Part shown: positions 28,830-38,484 of the stretch, in pieces
Numbering within the stretch: position 1 is the stretch's first letter
Layout of the letters: every line of letters starts with the position of its first letter
DNA from: Lachnospiraceae bacterium
GTDB taxonomy: Bacteria; Bacillota; Clostridia; Lachnospirales; Lachnospiraceae
DNA length: 64,000 bases
Reading direction: 5' to 3'
Assembly: GCA_024696945.1 (NCBI GenBank)
Contig: JAILGF010000060.1
Span: forward strand, 1-64,000
Position numbers and translations under genes: made by a program
Notes under the pieces: model-generated
What the model was told of the DNA's origin: nothing
What the model saw: the letters and a program-made list of their open reading frames with translations, nothing else
The model's database searches: none

Positions 28830-28856
28830 GAAGCCGTAAAAATCGGCTTCTTTTTT
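28830..28856 (+). terminator. Rho-independent terminator (probably bidirectional)
   Basis: gaagccg taaaaat cggcttc T6, with an A-tract on the other side; separates the J-domain gene from convergent tRNAs. Confidence 0.8.
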
Positions 28857-28858
28857 AG

Positions 28859-28932
28859 TAGCGAGAGGGGGATTCGAACCCTCGACACCGCGGGTATGAA
28901 CCGCGTGCTCTAGCCAACTGAGCTATCCCGCC
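28859..28932 (-). tRNA. tRNA-Met (CAT)
   Basis: Reverse complement GGCGGGATAGCTCAGTTGGCTAGAGCACGCGGTTCATACCGCGG...GGTTCGAATCC...TCTCGCTA; anticodon loop TTCATAC. Confidence 0.93.
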
Positions 28933-28937
28933 ACGAA

Positions 28938-29010
28938 TGGGACCTACAGGGCTCGAACCTGTGACCCTCTGCTTGTAAGGCAGATGCTCTCCCAGCTGAG
29001 CTAAGATCCC
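28938..29010 (-). tRNA. tRNA-Val (TAC)
   Basis: Reverse complement GGGATCTTAGCTCAGCTGGGAGAGCATCTGCCTTACAAGCAGAGGGTCACAGGTTCGAGCCCTGTAGGTCCCA; anticodon loop CTTACAA. Confidence 0.95.
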
Positions 29011-29097
29011 ATTAGTTGACCGCGTCAACAAAAGTCATTATATTATCTTGTTTTGCTTTTGTCAAGTATTTTTTCTAGAAATTAAAAAATATTTCAA

Positions 29098-29127
29098 TTG
29101 ACAACGTGGCTCGGTTTATGTTAACAT
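29098..29127 (+). promoter_or_regulatory. promoter of pyr operon
   Basis: TTGACA - 18 nt - TAACAT, about 20 nt before the pyrC ATG. Confidence 0.5.
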
Positions 29128-29147
29128 ACACTGAAGGAGGTTGGGCA

Positions 29148-30545
29148 ATGAAAACTTTAATTTCCGGTGCCAATGTTTTTATAGACGGTAGCTTCTGTAA
29201 GACCGATGTCCTCATCGAAGATGGAATAATTGTTTCTTTGTCGGATTCTTTAGCGGTAGTGGCAGAAGACCCTTCTGTTTGTATTGTTGATTATTCAGAT
29301 AAGTATATTTTTCCCGGTTTCGTTGATGTGCATGTGCATTTTCGCGAGCCGGGTTTTTTGTATAAGGAAGACATAGATACAGGTTCCATGGCTGCTGCTA
29401 AAGGCGGTTATACTCATGTGTTTACCATGCCGAATCTTAATCCCGTTCCCGATTCGATTGAGAACATGAACGAAGAGCTTAAGGCAATCCATGAAAAGGC
29501 TCACGTAAAGGTTTATCCGTATGCTTCAATAACAAAGGGCGAAAAGGGCGAAGAACTTGTCGATTTTGAAGAAATGGCTGAGTACTTCGAGATGCTCGGG
29601 GACGGTGAGACCGATGATTTTGACGGCGGACGCAGAGCTGTCAGGCTTGCAGGCTTCTCTGATGACGGGACCGGAGTGGAAACCGGCGAATATATGAAGG
29701 AGGCTATGCAGCGTGTAGAGGGGCTCGGTATAATTGCCGCTCATTGCGAGGTAAAATCCCTTCTCGGCGGAAAGAACGTACACGACGGTGTGCTTGCGGA
29801 GAAGCTTGGCTATAAAGGAATATCTTCCGAAAGCGAATGGAAAATGGTCGAAAGGGATATCGAACTTTCAAAAGAAACGGGATGTCCTTATCACGTATGC
29901 CATGTATCCACTAAGGAAAGTGTTGAGCTGATCAGATGTGCAAAGAAGGATGGGGTTGACATAACGTGTGAAACGGGACCTCATTATCTGCTGCTTTCGG
30001 ATGAGGACATACTTGCAGAGATAATAAAGGACGAGCTTAATAAGGATAATCCGGGACAAAAAGAGAATGCAAGCGGGTACAGGATAAAGTACGGGCTTGG
30101 CAGATTTAAGATGAATCCTCCGATAAGAACTTCTGAGGACAGGAAGGCTCTTATAGAGGGCATAAAGGACGGAACGATAGACATGGTCGCTACCGACCAT
30201 GCCCCTCATTCTACCGAGGAAAAATCAAAAGGCTTTGACGGGCCCATGGGAGTGGTCGGATTAGAGACCGCATTTCCTGTCCTATATACCGGACTAGTAA
30301 AGAAAGGCGTTATTTCCTTAGAGAAGCTGATAGATCTAATGAGCATCGCACCGGCTGAAAGGTTTGGCATAGAGCATGGAATTGCAGTTGGAATGCCGGC
30401 GGATATTACGGTGTTCGATCTTGAAAAGGAATATGTTATAGATCCTGATACCTTTGCTTCAAAGGGCAGATTTACTCCGTTTGAGGGAAGAAGTGTATTC
30501 GGAAAGTGTATTGCTACTTATGTCGACGGACGGGAGGTGAAGTAA
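29148..30545 (+). CDS. pyrC: dihydroorotase
   Basis: FPGFVDVHVHFREPGFLYKEDI, HCE, CHVSTKESVELI, DMVATDHAPHSTEEK. Confidence 0.95.
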   Translation: MKTLISGANVFIDGSFCKTDVLIEDGIIVSLSDSLAVVAEDPSVCIVDYSDKYIFPGFVDVHVHFREPGFLYKEDIDTGSMAAAKGGYTHVFTMPNLNPVPDSIENMNEELKAIHEKAHVKVYPYASITKGEKGEELVDFEEMAEYFEMLGDGETDDFDGGRRAVRLAGFSDDGTGVETGEYMKEAMQRVEGLGIIAAHCEVKSLLGGKNVHDGVLAEKLGYKGISSESEWKMVERDIELSKETGCPYHVCHVSTKESVELIRCAKKDGVDITCETGPHYLLLSDEDILAEIIKDELNKDNPGQKENASGYRIKYGLGRFKMNPPIRTSEDRKALIEGIKDGTIDMVATDHAPHSTEEKSKGFDGPMGVVGLETAFPVLYTGLVKKGVISLEKLIDLMSIAPAERFGIEHGIAVGMPADITVFDLEKEYVIDPDTFASKGRFTPFEGRSVFGKCIATYVDGREVK

Positions 30546-31325
30546 TTGGACGGAATTTATAAGGAAATAGATCAAAAGCTGGTTATCCTTTCAAACGAGA
30601 GGATTGCGGACGGTGTTTATAAGATGACCCTTGAAGGGCATACTTCGCTTATTACCGCCCCCGGCCAATTTATAAATATCAAGATTCCGGGCTTCTATTT
30701 AAGAAGGCCTATCTCAATATGTGATTATGACGCATCGGGACTTACAATTATCTACAAGGTTGTCGGAAACGGAACGAAGGATCTGAGTTCGATGAAGGCA
30801 GGAGAGAGCCTTATGTGCCTTATGGGACTCGGAAACGGTTTTGACGTATCGGCCATGGGAGACGACGTGCTTCTTGTCGGAGGAGGAGTCGGAACGCCTC
30901 CGATGTACGGACTTGCAAAGAAACTGCTTGCAATGGGTAAGGCAGTAACCGTTGTCCTTGGATTTAATTCCTACAGCGATGTTTTCTATACAAGCGAGTT
31001 TGAAGAACTCGAGACTTCTGTGAAGGACGGCAGTATGGAACTGAGAGTTGCTACAGTGGACGGAAGCGTGGGAACTGCAGGCTTTGTAACGAACTGCCTT
31101 GAGGGAACCGAGGATATTACGGATTATGCGGCATGTGGGCCGATACCTATGCTGAAAGCACTTTACGGATATTTTGAAGGCAAGGCTCCAGGACAGCTTA
31201 GCTTTGAGGAACGTATGGGATGCGGTTTCGGAGCATGTGTAGGTTGCTCGATAAAGACAAAGAGCGGTTTTAAAAAGGTCTGTAAGGACGGTCCTGTGTT
31301 CTTCAGCTCGGATATAATATTTTGA
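30546..31325 (+). CDS. pyrK: dihydroorotate dehydrogenase electron-transfer subunit
   Basis: GQFINIKIPGFYLRRPISICDYD, GGGVGTPPMYGLAKKL, CGPIPMLKAL, ERMGCGFGACVGCS; TTG start. Confidence 0.93.
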   Translation: MDGIYKEIDQKLVILSNERIADGVYKMTLEGHTSLITAPGQFINIKIPGFYLRRPISICDYDASGLTIIYKVVGNGTKDLSSMKAGESLMCLMGLGNGFDVSAMGDDVLLVGGGVGTPPMYGLAKKLLAMGKAVTVVLGFNSYSDVFYTSEFEELETSVKDGSMELRVATVDGSVGTAGFVTNCLEGTEDITDYAACGPIPMLKALYGYFEGKAPGQLSFEERMGCGFGACVGCSIKTKSGFKKVCKDGPVFFSSDIIF

Positions 31326-31356
31326 CGTTTTTTACAGAAAAGGAAGGGTTAGTATT

Positions 31357-32271
31357 ATGACAGATATACGTACGGAGCTAAGCGGACTAGTCCTTGACAA
31401 TCCTATTATACCGGCAAGCGGTACCTTTGGATTCGGCCGCGAATTTGCCGAACTCTACGATATAAATATCTTGGGCTCATTCTCCTTTAAGGGAACTACA
31501 AGGGAAGCACGTTTCGGAAATCCCACCCCCAGAATCGCAGAGTGCAGGGAGGGAATGATAAATTCCGTCGGTCTGGCCAATCCCGGGATCGATGCGGTTA
31601 TAAATGAAGAACTTCCCGCTATGCGGGAGGTTTTCACCAAGCCTGTGATAGCAAACATAAGCGGATTTTCGGTAGATGAATATAAATACTGCTGCGAGAG
31701 GATTGACAAGGAAGAACAGGTAGGCATCATTGAGGTTAACATAAGCTGTCCAAACGTACATGCGGGAGGAATGGCATTCGGAACAAGTCCTGAAGCGGCT
31801 GCGGAGGTTACAGAGGCAGTAAAATCAGTGACTTCTAAGCCCGTGTACATGAAGCTTAGCCCTAATGTATCAAGTATTACCGATATCGCTATTGCCTGTG
31901 AGTCGGCAGGTGCGGACGGAATAAGTCTTATAAATACACTTCTGGGAATGAGGATAGACATAAGAAGGGGACGCCCTGTGATCGCAAATAAAATGGGCGG
32001 ATTCTCGGGGCCTGCAATCTTCCCGGTTGCGTTAAGAATGGTTTATCAGGTTTATGAGGCAGTAAACATACCCATAATAGGCATGGGAGGTGTTTCATGC
32101 GCCGAGGACGTTGTGGAGATGATGATGGCGGGTGCTTCCGCTGTTGAGATAGGTGCTGCAAATCTTACAGACCCTTATATATGTCCAAAGATAATAGAGA
32201 GGCTTCCGGTACTATGTGAAGAACTGAAGATCAACAAGCTGTCGGATATTATTGGACATGCGCATGGCTGA
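31357..32271 (+). CDS. pyrD: dihydroorotate dehydrogenase catalytic subunit
   Basis: LDNPIIPASGTFGFGREFAELYD, EVNISCPNVHAGGMAFG, VYMKLSPNVS, IPIIGMGGVS. Confidence 0.95.
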   Translation: MTDIRTELSGLVLDNPIIPASGTFGFGREFAELYDINILGSFSFKGTTREARFGNPTPRIAECREGMINSVGLANPGIDAVINEELPAMREVFTKPVIANISGFSVDEYKYCCERIDKEEQVGIIEVNISCPNVHAGGMAFGTSPEAAAEVTEAVKSVTSKPVYMKLSPNVSSITDIAIACESAGADGISLINTLLGMRIDIRRGRPVIANKMGGFSGPAIFPVALRMVYQVYEAVNIPIIGMGGVSCAEDVVEMMMAGASAVEIGAANLTDPYICPKIIERLPVLCEELKINKLSDIIGHAHG

Positions 32272-32335
32272 TTATGTGCGAAAATGAAAATCGGACGTTA
32301 TAAATAGTATATAATAAATATTCAGGAGGATTGAA

Positions 32336-33037
32336 ATGGATCAGAAGAGAGATGTAATTATCGCATGTGATTTTGCGAGTGCGGAGGAAACACTGACATT
32401 CCTTGACAGGTTTACGGACAGGAAGCCGTTTGTGAAGATCGGTATGGAGCTGTTTTATGCAGCGGGACCCGACATTGTAAGGCAGATAAAGGCAAGGGGA
32501 CATAAGATCTTTTTGGACCTTAAGCTTCATGACATTCCCAATACCGTTAAGAAATCAATGGCCGTGCTTTCAAAGCTGGATGTCGATATGACAAACCTTC
32601 ATGCTTCAGGAACAAAGGCTATGATGGAGGCTGCTCTTGAAGGTCTTACCAGACCGGACGGAACAAGACCTCTGCTTATTGCTGTAACACAGCTTACTTC
32701 CACGGACGAGCAGAGGATGCATGACGAGCTTCTGATTTCAGCTTCACTTCCTGAAACAGTTATGCATTATGCTGAGAACGCAAAGGATGCCGGACTTGAC
32801 GGCGTGGTATGTTCACCCTTAGAGGCGGCTGTGGTAAAGGAGAGATGCGGAAAGAGTTTCATAACCGTTACTCCGGGTGTAAGATTTGCCGACAGTGCAA
32901 AGGATGACCAGCGAAGGATCATGACCCCCGCACAGGCCAAGGAGATCGGCTCAGATTATATCGTTGTCGGCCGACCCATAACCCAAGCTCCCGACCCCGT
33001 AGCAGCATATATGAAATGCGTTGAAGAATTTGTATAA
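32336..33037 (+). CDS. pyrF: orotidine 5'-phosphate decarboxylase
   Basis: [65 protein letters not shown]. Confidence 0.95.
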   Translation: MDQKRDVIIACDFASAEETLTFLDRFTDRKPFVKIGMELFYAAGPDIVRQIKARGHKIFLDLKLHDIPNTVKKSMAVLSKLDVDMTNLHASGTKAMMEAALEGLTRPDGTRPLLIAVTQLTSTDEQRMHDELLISASLPETVMHYAENAKDAGLDGVVCSPLEAAVVKERCGKSFITVTPGVRFADSAKDDQRRIMTPAQAKEIGSDYIVVGRPITQAPDPVAAYMKCVEEFV

Positions 33038-33049
33038 TACCTAGTGATA

Positions 33050-33196
33050 AAATATGTAAAACGTGCATGCTTGCATGCAAAGTTTTACATATTTACGAAC
33101 GGCAAAAACACCGAGAAGAAGCAGTTTTGTTTACAAAACTGCGGTATTCGAGGTGCTTTGGGGGATTGCGAGAGTTTCGAAGAAACGGAGTAATCC
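33050..33196. repeat. structured intergenic region with three hairpins
   Basis: aaatatgtaaaac/gttttacatattt (33050-33094), gcagttttgt/acaaaactgc (33121-33142), ggatt..gtttc-gaa-gaaac..aatcc (33163-33196). Confidence 0.65.
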
Positions 33197-33247
33197 GAGG
33201 TATTAATCATAAATAATTAACATTACATTAGGAGAGGACATCAAAAT

Positions 33248-34162
33248 ATGGATAATTTACTCAGCATAACGGACCTGTCCGTTAATGAGATAGATGAGCT
33301 TATAGACAAGGCTTCGGATATTATCAAAAATCCGGACGATTACCGCGAAAAATGCAGATATAAGAAGCTTGCAACACTTTTCTTTGAGCCTTCAACACGT
33401 ACAAGGCTTTCATTCGAAACTGCGATGCTCGATCTAGGAGGAAGCGTTGTAGGTTTCTCTGAGGCTCAGGCAAGTTCAGCTGCTAAGGGCGAGAGTGTAG
33501 CGGATACTGTAAGGACCGTTGGATGCTATGTTGATATCATAGCGATGAGACATCCTAAGGAGGGTGCACCGCTTGTTGCTTCAATGCATGCAGGAGTACC
33601 GATAATAAACGCCGGTGACGGCGGACATAACCATCCGACCCAGACTCTTACCGACCTTCTTACCATAAAGACTGAGAAGGGGCGACTCACAAACATGACG
33701 ATCGGTCTGTGCGGAGACCTGAAATTCGGCAGAACGGTACACTCACTCATTGAAGCGATGTCGAGATATGAGGGAATCAACTTCGTATTGATCTCTCCGG
33801 ATGAGTTGAAACTGCCCAATTACGTTAAGCAGGAAACTCTTGACAAGAAAGGCATTAAGTACGAGGAAATAAAGGATCTTGCAGAGGCAATGCCCAAGCT
33901 GGACATCCTTTATATGACAAGAGTTCAGAGAGAGCGTTTCTTCAATGAAGAGGATTACATAAGACTGAAGGACAGCTACATACTTACTCCGGACAAGCTG
34001 GCGTTCGGAAAAGCTGACCTTACAGTTATGCATCCGCTTCCCAGGGTTAACGAGATTTCGGTTGCGGTGGATGACGATCCGAGGGCAGCTTATTTCAGAC
34101 AGGTTAAGAACGGAAAGTTCATCAGAATGGCACTTATCATGAAGCTTTTGGGAATATCGTAA
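33248..34162 (+). CDS. pyrB: aspartate carbamoyltransferase catalytic subunit
   Basis: [57 protein letters not shown]. Confidence 0.97.
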   Translation: MDNLLSITDLSVNEIDELIDKASDIIKNPDDYREKCRYKKLATLFFEPSTRTRLSFETAMLDLGGSVVGFSEAQASSAAKGESVADTVRTVGCYVDIIAMRHPKEGAPLVASMHAGVPIINAGDGGHNHPTQTLTDLLTIKTEKGRLTNMTIGLCGDLKFGRTVHSLIEAMSRYEGINFVLISPDELKLPNYVKQETLDKKGIKYEEIKDLAEAMPKLDILYMTRVQRERFFNEEDYIRLKDSYILTPDKLAFGKADLTVMHPLPRVNEISVAVDDDPRAAYFRQVKNGKFIRMALIMKLLGIS

Positions 34163-34177
34163 AGGAGACGCAGATAA

Positions 34178-34600
34178 ATGAATATAGATGGAATCACCAA
34201 CGGTCTGGTTATAGACCATATCGAAGCCGGAAAGGGAATGGATCTGTATAACGCACTCCATCTCGGAGACCTTGAGAGTTCTGTTGCACTGATCAAGAAC
34301 GTTACCAGTCATAAAATGGGAAAGAAGGATATCATTAAGGTTGATGAGGTACTGGACGTTGACCTTGATATACTTGGCTTTATCGATCCGAACATCACCG
34401 TTAATATAATCAAGGATAATGTAAGAGTCGAAAAAAAGCATATCGAACTGCCTAAGATGGTAAAGAATATCATCAAGTGCAAGAATCCCAGATGCATAAC
34501 ATCTACGGAACAGGAGCTCCCTCACATTTTTAAACTTACAAATGCCGAAAAAAGAGTATACAGATGCGTATATTGTGAGACGGAAGCAGAGAAAAAGTAA
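34178..34600 (+). CDS. pyrI: aspartate carbamoyltransferase regulatory subunit
   Basis: NGLVIDHIEAGKGMDLYNAL, zinc site CKNPRCIT...YRCVYCE. Confidence 0.95.
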   Translation: MNIDGITNGLVIDHIEAGKGMDLYNALHLGDLESSVALIKNVTSHKMGKKDIIKVDEVLDVDLDILGFIDPNITVNIIKDNVRVEKKHIELPKMVKNIIKCKNPRCITSTEQELPHIFKLTNAEKRVYRCVYCETEAEKK

Positions 34601-34601
34601 C

Positions 34602-34630
34602 TTGACAATTACAGGACATGATGATATTAT
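34602..34630 (+). promoter_or_regulatory. consensus-like promoter for tRNA-Leu
   Basis: TTGACA - 17 nt - TATTAT, 15 nt upstream of the mature tRNA start. Confidence 0.75.
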
Positions 34631-34645
34631 AGAAAGGTAGTAGTT

Positions 34646-34728
34646 GCCGCAATGGCGGAATGGCAGACGCAATGGACTCAAAATCCATCGCCCTCAAAAG
34701 CGTGCGGGTTCAAGTCCCGCTTGCGGCA
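34646..34728 (+). tRNA. tRNA-Leu (CAA)
   Basis: GCCGCAA/TTGCGGC acceptor stem, long variable arm, anticodon loop CTCAAAA, T-loop GGTTCAAGTCC. Confidence 0.95.
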
Positions 34729-34733
34729 TTATA

Positions 34734-34757
34734 AAGGAATCCATATGGATTCCTTTT
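34734..34757 (+). terminator. short hairpin, weak terminator/attenuator after tRNA-Leu
   Basis: aaggaatcc atat ggattcctttt. Confidence 0.55.
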
Positions 34758-34781
34758 CTAAATGAACGGAGGATATGTGAT

Positions 34782-35696
34782 ATGGCAAAATGGGTTGCAG
34801 TAGTAGACGACGATCTTACCACTCTTACTGTTGCAGGAAGAATATTGAGCAACAACAATCTTCGCGTGAGCGCCATGAATTCGGGAAAGGCTCTCATCAG
34901 TTTTATGAAGGAATATAAGCCAGACCTTATTCTTATAGAGACAGAACTTCCTCAGATGAACGGTATTGAGACCGTTAAGAAGCTCAGAAATCTGGAGAAA
35001 AAGAGCGGAAAGGTTCAGACTCCCGTTGTCTTCCTTATGACACAGGATGATGAAGAACTTGAAAAGCAGGCGATAGAGCTTGGCGTGGTTGATTTCATAA
35101 GAAAGCCGTTTGCTCCCGATGCATTCCTTAACGTTATCTGGAAGAATATCCTGGGCGGAAAAGGCAAAAAGTGCGAAAACAAGGGTGATTCCGGAAAGAC
35201 TGATGATTCACAGCCCATTGACCATACAGGAGTTGAGGTTGATGAGAAGCAGGATATGGCTCATGTCAATAAGACTCTTCAGGAGAAGAACGATGTAAGC
35301 AGCGCCCTCTGGGTTGACAACAAGTCATTTGCAAGCATCTACAGATTCTTCGCAAGATATATCGAAAGCTACAAGGTTCATGCCTGCAAGGTTTTGTTTA
35401 ACTTCTTTGAACTCAAGGATATCTCGGATCTTAAAAAGAGCTTTGACGAGATCATGGCTGATTTCGGTGAGATACTTGTCGGTATCTTAAGAAAGAGCGA
35501 CGTTATGGTACAGAGCAAGCCCAATCAGTTCCTGCTTCTGTTACCCGAGGTTGATGATGAGCATCTTGAGAATGTACTTGACAGAATAGAGAAGAGCTGG
35601 ACTGAAGGTAAGTATTCCGATTATGTAGCTATTATTTACGAGCGTGAGCTTGTATCCAGCGAAGAGAGCGTTCTTGACGAGAGAAAAGGAAACTAA
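34782..35696 (+). CDS. response regulator (REC) with degenerate GGDEF-like C-terminal domain
   Basis: REC: VAVVDDDLTTLTVAGRIL...PDLILIETELPQMNGIE...VDFIRKPFAPD. C-terminal ILRKSDVMVQSKPNQFLLLLPEVDDEH occupies the GGDEF position. RBS acggagg before ATG 34782. Confidence 0.75.
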   Translation: MAKWVAVVDDDLTTLTVAGRILSNNNLRVSAMNSGKALISFMKEYKPDLILIETELPQMNGIETVKKLRNLEKKSGKVQTPVVFLMTQDDEELEKQAIELGVVDFIRKPFAPDAFLNVIWKNILGGKGKKCENKGDSGKTDDSQPIDHTGVEVDEKQDMAHVNKTLQEKNDVSSALWVDNKSFASIYRFFARYIESYKVHACKVLFNFFELKDISDLKKSFDEIMADFGEILVGILRKSDVMVQSKPNQFLLLLPEVDDEHLENVLDRIEKSWTEGKYSDYVAIIYERELVSSEESVLDERKGN

Positions 35697-35705
35697 AAAA
35701 AATAC

Positions 35706-35734
35706 TTGCAATTATTTTGGGTTTATGTTAATAT
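35706..35734 (+). promoter_or_regulatory. promoter for secG
   Basis: TTGCAA - 17 nt - TAATAT. Confidence 0.5.
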
Positions 35735-35787
35735 ACCATTTTGTGAGAGTTTTTACCTAAAAGTTAAGTGGTAGGAGGTGTATCGGC

Positions 35788-36033
35788 GTGAAGACAGCTT
35801 TGACAATTGTTTATCTTTTGATTTGTATAGCTATAGTTGTTATAGTTATGATACAGGATTCAAAGAGTGAAGGTCTTGGAGCAGCTCTTGCAGGAGGTAC
35901 TGCTGGAAAGAGCTCATATTGGAGCAAGAATAAGGGACGTTCCAAGGAAGGTATGTTAAACAAGCTTACTATCGTGCTCGCTTTTCTTTTCATAGCACTT
36001 TCGATAGTTCTGAGCTTAAAGGCATTCCAGTAA
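35788..36033 (+). CDS. secG: preprotein translocase subunit SecG
   Basis: VVIVMIQDSKSEGLGAALAGG...SKNKGRSKEGMLNKLTIVLAFLF; GTG start. Confidence 0.9.
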   Translation: MKTALTIVYLLICIAIVVIVMIQDSKSEGLGAALAGGTAGKSSYWSKNKGRSKEGMLNKLTIVLAFLFIALSIVLSLKAFQ

Positions 36034-36052
36034 GCATATATGATCTTTAAAG

Positions 36053-36082
36053 GCATATGGATCCTGTCCATATGCTTTTTTA
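36053..36082 (+). terminator. Rho-independent terminator after secG
   Basis: gcatatgga tcctg tccatatgc T-run. Confidence 0.8.
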
Positions 36083-36117
36083 TTTGTGAAAATTTTATGT
36101 TAAAACCGATACTTTAC

Positions 36118-36146
36118 TTGATTTTTTATACCATAAAATATATAAT
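36118..36146 (+). promoter_or_regulatory. promoter for rnr
   Basis: TTGATT - 17 nt - TATAAT. Confidence 0.55.
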
Positions 36147-36200
36147 GATATTATCTTGGAATATGTAACATAAGGAGATTTGGGGTTTATAGGGTGAAAA

Positions 36201-38441
36201 ATGGATATACTTGAATTAGAAGAGAAAAAAGAACGTATATATGAGTATCTGAAGAGCAAGGAATATACTCCGATGAAGCTCAAGGAGCTGGCAGTCCTGC
36301 TGCAGGTTCCCCGTGCTGAGAAAGAGGAGTTTAAAGAGGTTATCGATAAACTGATCTCGGAGGGAAAGGTCCTGTATGATTCGAAAAGCCGTATAAAGCT
36401 TGCAGGTGACGAGATGGTAGTCGGCTTCTTTTCAGGTACTTCTAAGGGCTATGGATTTGTTCGTGTAGAAGGTGAAGATGCGGATATCTTCATTCCTCCG
36501 GATAAAACGGGAAGTGCTCATGACAAGGATAAGGTTCTTGTCTGCATAGCGGAACAGTCTATGGGAAGAAGCAGGGAAGGCGAGGTCGTAAGTATCTTGG
36601 AGAGATCGGACGACGCCATAACGGGAACCTTCCAGAGAACCAAGACATACGGTTTTGTTATCCCGGACAATAGGAAGTTCGGCTCTGATATTTTTATTCC
36701 TCACGGATTTACCAAGGGTGCCGTTACCGGACACAAGGTTGTTGTAGAAATGACTGATTTCGGTGGACCCGACAAGAATCCCGAAGGACATATCAAAGAG
36801 ATAATCGGACATATAGACGATCCCGGTACCGATATTCTTTCGGTTATCAGGGCCTTCAATATCCCCCTTGAGTTCCCCGAGGGCGTTGTAAATGAACTGA
36901 AAACTATACCGGAGGAAGTAAGAGAGGAAGATACAGAGGGCAGGCTTGATCTAAGATCTGAAAAGACGATCACCATTGACAGTGAGACCGCAAAGGACCT
37001 AGATGATGCAATTACCATTACCAAGAAGGACAGCATTTATACGTTGGGTGTCCATATTGCAGACGTTTCTCAATATGTTACCGAGAATTCTCCTTTGGAC
37101 AAGGAGGCTTTAAAGCGCGGAACAAGTAATTATCTTATAGACAGCGTTATCCCGATGATCCCGCATGAGCTTTCAAACGGTATCTGCTCACTCAATCAGG
37201 GTACGGACCGCCTTGCTATGAGCTGCATAATGGAGATTAACGGCAAAGGTGAGATAAAAGGGCACAGGATCGCGGAAACGGTCATTAACGTTGACAGACG
37301 TATGACTTATACGAATGTACAGAGGGTTAATGACGCAATTGCCGCTTATCAGGGGACAAAGGCGGAGCTGTTTGAAAAGCTTTCGGATCCCGATACCGAT
37401 ATTAAAAGCCTGAGATTTTCTTCTGAAATAGATGAAGAGATACTGCAGACACTTGATGAATACAGGGATTTTGCAGAGATGTTCGATATGTGTCTTGAAC
37501 TTTCAGAGATACTGAGGGCAAGAAGACACAAGAGGGGTTCTATAGATTTTGACATTCCCGAATGCGAAATAATCGTTGATGAAAAGGGAATGCCTATTGA
37601 GATCAAGCCCTATGACAGGAACAGGGCTACTAAGATCATCGAGGATTTCATGCTCGCGGCCAATGAGACTGTTGCAGAGGATTATTTCTGGCAGGAGATC
37701 CCGTTTGTATACAGAACTCACGATACTCCGGACCCTGAGAAGATTACTAAGCTCGGAATATTCATAAACAATTTCGGATATACAATAAAAATGGGACAGG
37801 AGGATATTCATCCTAAGGAGCTGCAGAAGCTTCTTGAAAAGATTGAAGGCACTGACGAGGAAGCTCTTATAAGCAGACTTACCCTTCGTTCCATGAAACA
37901 GGCTAAATATACCGTTACTTGTGACGGGCACTTCGGACTGGCATCAAAGTATTACTGCCATTTTACGTCTCCCATAAGACGTTATCCTGATCTGCAGATA
38001 CATAGAATAATAAAGGAAAATCTGAGAGGAAAACTAAACGAGAAGCGTATAAACCATTACACTAAAATCCTTTCGGACGTGGCATTCCTTTCAAGCAAAT
38101 GCGAAAGAAGGGCCGATGAGGCCGAACGTGAGGTGCAGAAGCTTAAAAAGATCGAATTCATGGCTCCTCACATAGGAGAGGTTTTCGACGGAGTTATTTC
38201 AGGTATCTCCACAATGGGAATCTATATCGAGCTTCCGAGTACCGTTGAAGGCATAGTGAAGATTGATGAGATAAAGGATGATTTCTATTTCTTTGACGAA
38301 GAGAAATATGCACTTATCGGAAGAAACTTCAATAAGACCTATAAGCTCGGGCAGAGGGTTAAGGTTAAGCTCGAGGAAGCCGATAAATTATTACGGAGCA
38401 TAATTTTCTCCATAGTTGAGGATGAGGATGTAAATCAGTAA
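36201..38441 (+). CDS. rnr: ribonuclease R
   Basis: DIFIPPDKTGSAHDKDKVLV, TIDSETAKDLDDAITI, LGVHIADVSQYV, YCHFTSPIRRYPDLQIHRII; S1 domain. Confidence 0.96.
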   Translation: MDILELEEKKERIYEYLKSKEYTPMKLKELAVLLQVPRAEKEEFKEVIDKLISEGKVLYDSKSRIKLAGDEMVVGFFSGTSKGYGFVRVEGEDADIFIPPDKTGSAHDKDKVLVCIAEQSMGRSREGEVVSILERSDDAITGTFQRTKTYGFVIPDNRKFGSDIFIPHGFTKGAVTGHKVVVEMTDFGGPDKNPEGHIKEIIGHIDDPGTDILSVIRAFNIPLEFPEGVVNELKTIPEEVREEDTEGRLDLRSEKTITIDSETAKDLDDAITITKKDSIYTLGVHIADVSQYVTENSPLDKEALKRGTSNYLIDSVIPMIPHELSNGICSLNQGTDRLAMSCIMEINGKGEIKGHRIAETVINVDRRMTYTNVQRVNDAIAAYQGTKAELFEKLSDPDTDIKSLRFSSEIDEEILQTLDEYRDFAEMFDMCLELSEILRARRHKRGSIDFDIPECEIIVDEKGMPIEIKPYDRNRATKIIEDFMLAANETVAEDYFWQEIPFVYRTHDTPDPEKITKLGIFINNFGYTIKMGQEDIHPKELQKLLEKIEGTDEEALISRLTLRSMKQAKYTVTCDGHFGLASKYYCHFTSPIRRYPDLQIHRIIKENLRGKLNEKRINHYTKILSDVAFLSSKCERRADEAEREVQKLKKIEFMAPHIGEVFDGVISGISTMGIYIELPSTVEGIVKIDEIKDDFYFFDEEKYALIGRNFNKTYKLGQRVKVKLEEADKLLRSIIFSIVEDEDVNQ

Positions 38442-38484
38442 GGACTGAGGATAATCCGCTACTTAAGAAACTAAAGGAAGGGAA

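Noticed and set aside
33743-34681. 312-aa minus-strand ORF across pyrB, pyrI and tRNA-Leu
   Set aside because: Antisense to two certain genes and a tRNA; no family resemblance.
34644-34781. N-terminal extension of the response regulator ORF
   Set aside because: Covers tRNA-Leu; ATG 34782 has a good RBS (acggagg).
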